Assembly: GCA_001825565.1 (NCBI GenBank)
Contig: MHXM01000013.1
Location: 1 to 9,696, forward strand
Source of the DNA: Desulfuromonadaceae bacterium GWC2_58_13
GTDB lineage: Bacteria > Desulfobacterota > Desulfuromonadia > Desulfuromonadales > Trichloromonadaceae
DNA length: 9,696 nucleotides
Direction: 5' to 3'
Part shown: positions 1 through 4,178 of the stretch, piece by piece
How positions within the stretch are numbered: position 1 is the first letter of the stretch
How the letters are laid out: every line of letters starts with the position of its first letter
Notes under the pieces: model-generated
Told to the model about the DNA's origin: nothing
Seen by the model: the letters and a program-made list of their open reading frames with translations, nothing else
Databases searched by the model: none
Translations under genes and position numbers: made by a program

Positions 1-174
1 GGCCCAGAACGAAAGGAACAACAAACCGATCCAGGTGACGAGGAAAAGCAGCGGGGGCAGGCGGCTCAACAGGTAGAAGGCGGGAATTCCGGCCAGGGTG
101 CCGAAGGTTCCCGAGGCGACCGGAGCGTAACCGAGCCCGGCGTTGCTGGATAAAAACAGGATGAAACGGCGCAT
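1..174 (-). CDS. pgpA: Phosphatidylglycerophosphatase A, N-terminal part (cut by window edge)
   Basis: Only the first 58 codons are present; the gene continues past base 1. The peptide opens MRRFILFLSSNAGLGYAPVA and continues into a Gly-Thr-Phe-Gly-Thr-Leu stretch. This matches the N-terminal signature of the PgpA family (a GxGxxPxAPGTxGTL-type motif just before the first membrane helix). PgpA dephosphorylates phosphatidylglycerophosphate to phosphatidylglycerol at the inner membrane. A hydrophobic segment at about residues 35-58 fits the first helices. The ATG lies 2 nt after the dinD stop (TAA-TC-ATG). Only a weak GAG-type Shine-Dalgarno precedes it, so translational coupling to dinD is likely. 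Catalytic residues further downstream are outside the window, so activity cannot be judged. Family assignment is good despite the truncation. Confidence 0.85.
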   Translation of the reverse strand, partial: MRRFILFLSSNAGLGYAPVASGTFGTLAGIPAFYLLSRLPPLLFLVTWIGLLFLSFWA

Positions 175-176
175 GA

Positions 177-1028
177 TTAACTCGTGAGTTTTTTGGGTTT
201 TGAATTTTTTTTGACGAGTTGTTTTTCCTCGGACTTGACCCGCCGCGCCAGCTTTTTGATGTCCTCGGCCGGCGGCAATTCTTCCGGCCTGATTCCCCGG
301 TCGGTCAGCACCTTGCGCACGTCCTGGTTGTTTTTGACGTGCTCGTCGGCAATTGTTTGTTCGTGGTGCAGCTCGTCGCGGCGGATGTTGAAGTTGGTGA
401 TTTCCGTGGCGAAGTCCTTGGCCTTGATGGTGATGGTCGGAAGGAAATCGGCCAAGGCGCGGTTCCCGGAAACGCCAAGCCGGTCTTTCATTTGCTGGGT
501 GCTTTTGCCGCCGAAGAGCGCGGAGTCCCCCCTGCTGCGGATGCGGGCAAAACCGCTGTTGTCGCCGATACGCTCGAAGATCAGTCCCGAGAGTTCTTTT
601 TCCGAGAGTGAGAGTTTTTGCCGGGCGGTCAGGCGTTCCTGTTCGGCCAGGCGTTTTTCGATCAGCTCGATACGGCGGGTCTGGACGGCGAAATAGGTTT
701 GCGCAAAAGCGATCTCGACTTTGCGGGGGTCGCCGTTCTGGGCGATGAGATAGCAGGCGTAGCGGGTGAGCATGAGATCGTCGATCTCTTTTTCCGCGCC
801 CTTGGGCATGGGGATCGTTTTCCTGACGTCAGGAAAATGATCCTCCACGGAGTGCCCGGCGGTCCCGCAGGCGATTTTCGCCTTGTCGACCACTTTGGCG
901 AAGTTTTCCCATTTGGCATAGCCGAGTAGTCCCATGAGGTCGCGGGCGAACCAGAACTCCTCGCCCTCGGCCTGGTGGGCGTAGTCCTCGAAATTCTTGT
1001 GCAGTTGGATGATGATGTCGCTTTTCAA
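177..1028 (-). CDS. dinD: DNA damage-inducible protein D (DinD family)
   Basis: The product is 283 aa from a TTG start (298 aa if the upstream ATG at 1073 is used), close to the ~275 aa of E. coli DinD. Shared blocks, numbered from the TTG, include FWFARDLMGLLGY near residue 25 (Bro-N/antirepressor-like), GHSVEDHF near 58, LTRYACYLIAQNGDP near 87 and QTYFAVQTRR near 110. A charged helical region and a lysine-rich tail follow. E. coli DinD is SOS-induced and inhibits RecA filament activity; family members also occur inside restriction-modification operons. I chose the TTG because AGGAGGG sits 8 nt before it, whereas the ATG has no Shine-Dalgarno and adds only 15 poorly conserved residues. I found no GGTT...AACC-type LexA box just upstream. 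The 3' end is visibly more A/T-rich than its neighbours. Product assignment is firm; the start is likely. Confidence 0.9.
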   Translation of the reverse strand: MKSDIIIQLHKNFEDYAHQAEGEEFWFARDLMGLLGYAKWENFAKVVDKAKIACGTAGHSVEDHFPDVRKTIPMPKGAEKEIDDLMLTRYACYLIAQNGDPRKVEIAFAQTYFAVQTRRIELIEKRLAEQERLTARQKLSLSEKELSGLIFERIGDNSGFARIRSRGDSALFGGKSTQQMKDRLGVSGNRALADFLPTITIKAKDFATEITNFNIRRDELHHEQTIADEHVKNNQDVRKVLTDRGIRPEELPPAEDIKKLARRVKSEEKQLVKKNSKPKKLTS

Positions 1029-1033
1029 GTTTG

Positions 1034-1045
1034 CTTCCCTCCTCT
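1034..1045 (-). promoter_or_regulatory. Strong Shine-Dalgarno that decides the dinD start
   Basis: On the minus strand AGAGGAGGGAAG lies inside the longer dinD reading frame, with its core AGGAGGG at 1043-1037. It stands 8 nt before a TTG codon at 1028-1026. The upstream in-frame ATG at 1073 is preceded only by CGTTTTCATTTA, which has no ribosome-binding potential. Initiation at TTG is therefore favoured. Confidence 0.75.
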
Positions 1046-1109
1046 GTCGATCAAAAGGCTTGTTCGATTTCATTAAATGAAAACGCTTTGCGAGAGGGTT
1101 TGCTGCCTC

Positions 1110-1244
1110 TTATGCCGGTCCTTTTTTACTTCCTTCCCGGTTCAACGCCAGCAATCGGACCAGCACTTCGTCGTCGGCGAGGGCGGCAGAGCGCTCCTTG
1201 AGGGTCGAGGCCCTCCACTTGGCGATGAAATCCCGCGCGGTCAC
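1110..1244 (-). pseudogene. Relic of an MmeI-like (type IIL) restriction-modification methyltransferase: N-terminus joined to C-terminus
   Basis: This is a 44-codon open frame starting at GTG and ending in TAA. Residues 5-21 read DFIAKWRASTLKERSAA. From memory, this closely matches the conserved opening of MmeI-like/YeeA-type DNA methyltransferase-endonucleases, where it is followed by QEHFIDLCRLLG. Here it switches instead to LADDEVLVRLLALNREGSKK. That resembles the helix near the C-terminus of the same family (D-E-x-L-x-x-L-x-A-L-N-x-E). About 900 codons, including the SAM and NPPY motifs, are absent, so it cannot be an active enzyme. The GTG overlaps the larC stop by 4 nt (GTGA) and no good Shine-Dalgarno is visible, so any translation would be coupled to larC. 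The frame is seen directly; the family match is recalled; the deletion history is inferred. It could still be an unrelated small protein. Confidence 0.55.
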
Positions 1245-2464
1245 GTATTCTTATCGAGTTCTTTAGTCCCCTCTTGGTCAAGGAGGGGGTTGGGGGTGGT
1301 GATCTCCGCCGCCCGTTCCACCAGTCGGTAGACCTCCGGCAGGGGGGTGCCGCTCTGTTGGGCCAGGTGCCGGCAGCTATCGAACTCGGGAGTGATGCGC
1401 AGCAGATGTTCTCCCTCATAGATCAGCTTGACCGTCGCTTCGCCCAGGGGAGTGCTGACGGTGGCCCTCTCCCGTCTGAGTTTGAGTCGTTGGGTTTCGT
1501 AGCGGCGCACGCCGATGGCGCTGCTTTCGCGCAGCAGCAGGCGGCCGAGCGCCTCGGCCAGATGCAGCGGGCAGACCAGGGTCAGGCGCACGCCGGGACG
1601 GTTTTTTTTCATCTGCAAGGGGGAGTAGCCGACGTCGAGGGCGCCGGCGGCGAACAATCGTTCCATCAGATAGCCGAGGATTTCCGGCGTCGAATCGTCG
1701 AGATGGCTTTCCAGCACGGTCACTAAATCCGTTTCCATGCTTTCCGTTTCGGGGGTTGTGCCGAGAATGCCGCGCAGCAGGTTGGGGCGGTCGGCCAGGT
1801 CGCGGCTGCCGACTCCATAACCGATGCGGGCGATGGTCATTTCCGGCATCGAACCGAATTCGGCGATTTCGGCGGCGATGGCGGCTCCCGTGGGGGTGAC
1901 CAGCTCCTTGTCGCAGCGGCCGTCGACCACCGGTAGTCCCCGGAGAATTTCCAGGGTCGCCGGGGCGGGGAGGGGGATGGCGCCGTGGGCGCACTGAATG
2001 GAGCCGTGGGACATGGGGAGTGGGGCGCAGACGATGCGGTCGAGGTCGAGCAGTTCAAGGCCGATGGCGGCGCCGACGATATCGATGATCGAATCGACCG
2101 CGCCGACTTCGTGAAAATGAACGGTTTCGATGGGACAGCCGTGAACCGTCGCTTCGGCCTCGCCGACCCGATGGAAGATCCGCCGGGCCCGGGTCTTGAC
2201 CGCCGGGGAGAGGGGCGATTCTTCCAGCATCCGGTCGATGGAAGCCCAGGTGCGGTGGTGGTGTTGTTCGGCAATGGCCACCCGGACGCGGGCGCCTTCG
2301 ATGCCCCGGCGGATTTCCCGGCTGCCGGCGAGGGAGTAGCCGGTCACCGGCAGTTTATCCAGCTCGGCCGCGATGGTGTCGAGGCTGACTCCCAGGTCGG
2401 CCAGCAGGCCGAGCATCATGTCGCCGGAGATCCCGGAAAAGGTGTCGAGATAAAGTATTTTCAT
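1241..2464 (-). CDS. larC: Nickel insertion protein LarC (nickel-pincer cofactor synthesis)
   Basis: The 407-aa product opens MKILYLDTFSGISGDMMLG, the classic LarC N-terminus. It has a His-rich segment at 68-70, VHFHEVGAVDSI at 115-126, PLPMSHGSI at 148-156, ELVTPTGAA at 187-195 and LDDSTPE at 255-261. LarC is a CTP-dependent cyclometallase that inserts nickel into the bis-thio pyridinium mononucleotide made by LarB and LarE. This yields the NPN cofactor used by lactate racemase LarA and relatives. Unlike the Lactiplantibacillus plantarum gene, which needs a programmed frameshift, this one is a single uninterrupted frame. The ATG overlaps the larB stop (ATGA), so coupling is expected. The frame could extend upstream to 2845, but that would overlap larB and lose the conserved N-terminus. 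The last ~20 residues (ITTPNPLLDQEG...) are encoded by a palindromic repeat and look like an acquired tail. Confidence 0.95.
   Translation of the reverse strand: MKILYLDTFSGISGDMMLGLLADLGVSLDTIAAELDKLPVTGYSLAGSREIRRGIEGARVRVAIAEQHHHRTWASIDRMLEESPLSPAVKTRARRIFHRVGEAEATVHGCPIETVHFHEVGAVDSIIDIVGAAIGLELLDLDRIVCAPLPMSHGSIQCAHGAIPLPAPATLEILRGLPVVDGRCDKELVTPTGAAIAAEIAEFGSMPEMTIARIGYGVGSRDLADRPNLLRGILGTTPETESMETDLVTVLESHLDDSTPEILGYLMERLFAAGALDVGYSPLQMKKNRPGVRLTLVCPLHLAEALGRLLLRESSAIGVRRYETQRLKLRRERATVSTPLGEATVKLIYEGEHLLRITPEFDSCRHLAQQSGTPLPEVYRLVERAAEITTPNPLLDQEGTKELDKNT
1268..1288. repeat. Small palindromic repeat-like element inside the 3' end of larC
   Basis: CCCCTCTTG at 1268-1276 faces CAAGGAGGGG at 1279-1288: an imperfect inverted repeat with one bulged base and a two-base loop. 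It is followed by GTTGGGGGTGG. The form resembles short CCCCT-TTG...CAA-AGGGG palindromes that are scattered in many GC-rich proteobacterial genomes. It encodes the PNPLLDQEG part of the LarC tail. It could alternatively act as a hairpin at the larC 3' end, but no T-run follows on either strand. Its dispersed-repeat status cannot be shown from one copy. Confidence 0.4.
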
Positions 2465-3231
2465 GGCGTTGTCAGTCGGTTGATGCGGCTGGCGGCATAG
2501 GCGGCGCCGAAGCCGTTGTCGATATTGACCACGGTGATGCCGCTGGCGCAGGAGTTGAGCATGCCGAGCAGCGCGGCTACCCCGCCGAAAGCGGCGCCGT
2601 AGCCGACCGAGGTGGGGACGGCGATGACCGGCGCCGCGACCAGGCCGCCGATCACCGAAGGGAGCGCCCCTTCCATGCCGGCAACCACGATGATCACGGC
2701 GGCCTCGCGGAGTTGATCGCCCATGGCCAGCAGCCGGTGAATGCCGGCAATGCCGACATCGACGATCTCGACCACCTGGTTGCCGAGCATGCGGGCGGTC
2801 ACGGTCGCTTCGCGGGCCACCGGGATGTCCGAGGTGCCGGCGCAAATCACCAGAATCTTGCCGCGGGTGGCGATATCCAGCGGTCGTTGCTCCAGGCAGA
2901 AAGTGCGGCTGTCGCCATCGAAGCAGCCGTCGGGAAAGCGGGCCAGCAGCGGCTCGGCTTTTTCCCGATCGATGCGGGTGACCAGGATGTTGCTCCCTCG
3001 TTCAACCATCTTCTCGACGATGGTAAAGATCTGGGCGGCGCTCTTGCTCTCGCCGAGGATAACCTCGGGGGTGCCCTGGCGCAACTCACGGTGGTGGTCG
3101 ATCATGGCCACGCCGACATCCTCGAAGGGGAGGGTGCGCAGCCGGTCCATGCCGTCGGCGACCGAGAGGTTGCCGTCGCGGATGGCTTGCAGCAGAATTT
3201 TCAGTTCGTTCGGATTCATGTCCTCGCTCAT
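2461..3231 (-). CDS. larB: Pyridinium-3,5-biscarboxylic acid mononucleotide synthase LarB (nickel-pincer cofactor synthesis)
   Basis: The 256-aa product is of normal family length. It has a helical N-terminal part (1-110) and a PurE/AIR-carboxylase-like C-terminal domain. In that domain are AGTSDIPVA at 131-139, AGMEGALPSVIGGL at 184-197, PTSVGYG at 206-212 and LLGMLNSCASG at 221-231. LarB carboxylates nicotinic acid adenine dinucleotide at pyridinium C5 and cleaves off AMP, the first step to the NPN cofactor. E187 and C228 have the same 41-residue spacing as the catalytic Glu180/Cys221 that I recall for the L. plantarum enzyme, so activity is expected. No Shine-Dalgarno is obvious before the chosen ATG (3231). 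An ATG four codons in (3219) has GAGG only 2 nt away, so the exact start is open. The stop overlaps the larC start (ATGA). It diverges from the membrane-protein gene at 3475. Confidence 0.95.
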   Translation of the reverse strand: MSEDMNPNELKILLQAIRDGNLSVADGMDRLRTLPFEDVGVAMIDHHRELRQGTPEVILGESKSAAQIFTIVEKMVERGSNILVTRIDREKAEPLLARFPDGCFDGDSRTFCLEQRPLDIATRGKILVICAGTSDIPVAREATVTARMLGNQVVEIVDVGIAGIHRLLAMGDQLREAAVIIVVAGMEGALPSVIGGLVAAPVIAVPTSVGYGAAFGGVAALLGMLNSCASGITVVNIDNGFGAAYAASRINRLTTP

Positions 3232-3263
3232 AAAGCTGGAAAGATTAATTTGCCGGCGGATGG

Positions 3264-3314
3264 CCGTTTTTCAAAACGGGAGCCGGTTTGCCGCAAGGCG
3301 GGTCTCCGAACCGG
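3264..3314 (-). other. Structured leader upstream of larB (hairpin plus possible pseudoknot)
   Basis: These bases lie 33-83 nt upstream of the larB ATG and hold several nested complementary segments, given in plus-strand coordinates. CCGTTTT 3264-3270 pairs with AAAACGG 3273-3279. CCGGTT 3283-3288 pairs with AACCGG 3309-3314. GGAG 3279-3282 pairs with CTCC 3304-3307. A GCC-GCAA-GGC hairpin at 3290-3299 sits in the middle. The GGAG/CTCC and CCGGTT/AACCGG helices cross, so they form either an H-type pseudoknot or alternative folds. That arrangement would suit a regulatory leader on a larB transcript. It does not match any riboswitch consensus I know. If transcribed on the plus strand it would lie upstream of the candidate sigma-54 promoter. 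Function is inference only. Confidence 0.3.
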
Positions 3315-3350
3315 GGGACGCCGGATTCAAGTCGGGTCATGCCCTCGCAG

Positions 3351-3367
3351 TTGGCATTTTCCGTGCA
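3351..3367 (+). promoter_or_regulatory. Candidate sigma-54 (-24/-12) promoter for the downstream membrane protein
   Basis: TTGGCATTTTCCGTGCA fits the YTGGCACG-N4-TTGCW pattern. YTGGCA is complete, exactly 10 nt separate the invariant GG and GC, and four of five bases match in the -12 block. Transcription would start near 3379, about 95 nt before the ATG at 3475. I could not identify an enhancer-binding-protein site, so this rests on the core match alone. Confidence 0.42.
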
Positions 3368-3474
3368 AGCATTTCGTATACACATAAGAGCTAAGCAGGC
3401 GAAATGCGAAAGAAAATTTGCTCAAGTTAATGTTTGTCCCCGATCCGGCGCAAGCTCCGGAATGAGGAGGTCAC

Positions 3475-4008
3475 ATGGGATTGAATATTGAAGACACCGC
3501 GTCGCTTCGGGATTTCAACACAGCGGTTTTCGCGCCGGTTTCTAGCGAAGCGGAATGCCGGTTCCGGATCGACCGGTTGCAGTCCCTTTCCCGCAAAGGC
3601 TTGTGGGGCATTATCCTGTTCATGGTGCTCAGCGCCGCGGGTTATGCGGTGATCGGCTATCAATCGGTGATCCCGGCCGAAATCTTCGACCGGTTTGGAG
3701 CCGCCCCGCCGGTTTCGCTGATCAGCCTGGCCTTGGCGGTTTACTGTTTCTCGGCGCTTATCCTGACCCTGCCGCGCATCGTCGACGGCAGCGATACCTA
3801 TCGCGGCTGGGCGGTTGTGGCCTATCTGGGGGCGTTCTATGGCTTCTATTTCTATGCCCGGGCGCTGGATGTCAACTTCTGGGCGGTGTTTGCCACCGGA
3901 GCCCTGTTGCTCACCCTTGAATACATCAGCCTGCTGATCCACTGCCGCCGGGAAATCCAGCTGGAAAAAGAGACCATTGAGCGGTGCCGCCGGCTCCAGG
4001 TCCAATGA
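3475..4008 (+). CDS. Unrecognised four-helix inner-membrane protein
   Basis: The 177-aa product belongs to no family I recognise. A soluble N-terminus of about 42 residues contains the basic stretch RIDRLQSLSRK just before the first helix. Four hydrophobic segments follow at about 43-63, 79-100, 111-128 and 133-156. A short charged tail (REIQLEKETIERCRRLQ) probably forms a cytoplasmic amphipathic helix. The third segment is rich in aromatic residues (Y117, F121-Y127). There is no signal peptide, His/Cys metal site or enzymatic motif. The start is well supported by AGGAGGT 3 nt before the ATG. It is the only plus-strand gene here, a single-gene unit with a candidate sigma-54 promoter upstream and a strong terminator downstream. 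It diverges from larB, but nothing in its sequence suggests nickel transport. A conserved small membrane protein of unknown function is the safest call. Confidence 0.8.
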   Translation: MGLNIEDTASLRDFNTAVFAPVSSEAECRFRIDRLQSLSRKGLWGIILFMVLSAAGYAVIGYQSVIPAEIFDRFGAAPPVSLISLALAVYCFSALILTLPRIVDGSDTYRGWAVVAYLGAFYGFYFYARALDVNFWAVFATGALLLTLEYISLLIHCRREIQLEKETIERCRRLQVQ

Positions 4009-4050
4009 TTAGATAGTAATAACCAGCAAAATTAAATAGTTGGTCTAATC
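4007..4050 (+). repeat. Inverted repeat at the stop codon of the membrane-protein gene
   Basis: GATTAGA at 4007-4013 overlaps the TGA stop and is exactly complementary to TCTAATC at 4044-4050. ACCA/TGGT just inside extends the pairing after a bulge on the left arm. It lies immediately before the main terminator hairpin and could add 3'-end stability or assist termination. The role is inferred. Confidence 0.3.
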
Positions 4051-4051
4051 G

Positions 4052-4113
4052 CGACCCCCCTTCTGGCAAAACACCGAATTTCGGATGAGCCGGGAGGGGG
4101 GTCGTTGGTTTTT
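4052..4113 (+). terminator. Strong intrinsic terminator of the four-helix membrane-protein gene
   Basis: CGACCCCCCTTCTGGC (4052-4067) pairs with GCCGGGAGGGGGGTCG (4089-4104). The 16-bp stem contains two G-T-type pairs, and the 21-nt loop itself holds CCGA-ATT-TCGG. It is followed on the plus strand by TTGGTTTTT. On the minus strand no T-run follows the hairpin, so it is probably unidirectional. Confidence 0.8.
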
Positions 4114-4160
4114 GCTCGATACATTTTACGCAATATATAAATAAATCAAGGTGCGTCGCG

Positions 4161-4178
4161 AAAAAACCGGGGTCCGGC
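4161..4178 (-). terminator. Short intrinsic terminator after the GspE/PilB-like gene
   Basis: Directly after the TGA stop the minus strand reads GCCGGACCCCGGTTTTTT. This is a CCGG-ACC-CCGG hairpin, extendable by G-T and A-T pairs, followed by six T residues. The stem is short, so termination may be partial. The remaining convergent spacer (4114-4160) is AT-rich and holds nothing else I can support. Confidence 0.5.

Noticed and set aside
1029..1130. LexA box controlling dinD
   Set aside because: A GGTTT occurs near 1097 and GGT near 1117, but they do not form the GGTT...AACC dyad used by Geobacter-type LexA, and no CTG-N10-CAG-type site is evident.
1126..1419. 97-codon minus-strand frame overlapping the larC 3' end and the relic
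   Set aside because: It is in a different frame from both, is Arg/Pro-rich, and lacks similarity to anything recognisable. The GTG frame at 1244-1110 explains the region better.
2465..2845. Upstream extension of larC to an ATG at 2845
   Set aside because: The added stretch is Arg/Gly/His-rich, overlaps larB in another frame and precedes the conserved LarC N-terminus MKILYLDTFSG. The ATGA overlap start is clearly right.
3277..3345. tRNA, c-di-GMP (GEMM), fluoride or cobalamin riboswitch in the larB upstream region
   Set aside because: A T-loop-like ATTCAAG and GCAA tetraloop are present. However, the flanking bases do not form a T-arm, and none of the riboswitch core motifs I know can be aligned on either strand.
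3232..3474. NikR-type operator upstream of larB
   Set aside because: I looked for a GTATGA-N16-TCATAC-like dyad because of the nickel link. Only an isolated CGTATACAC was found, with no matching half-site.
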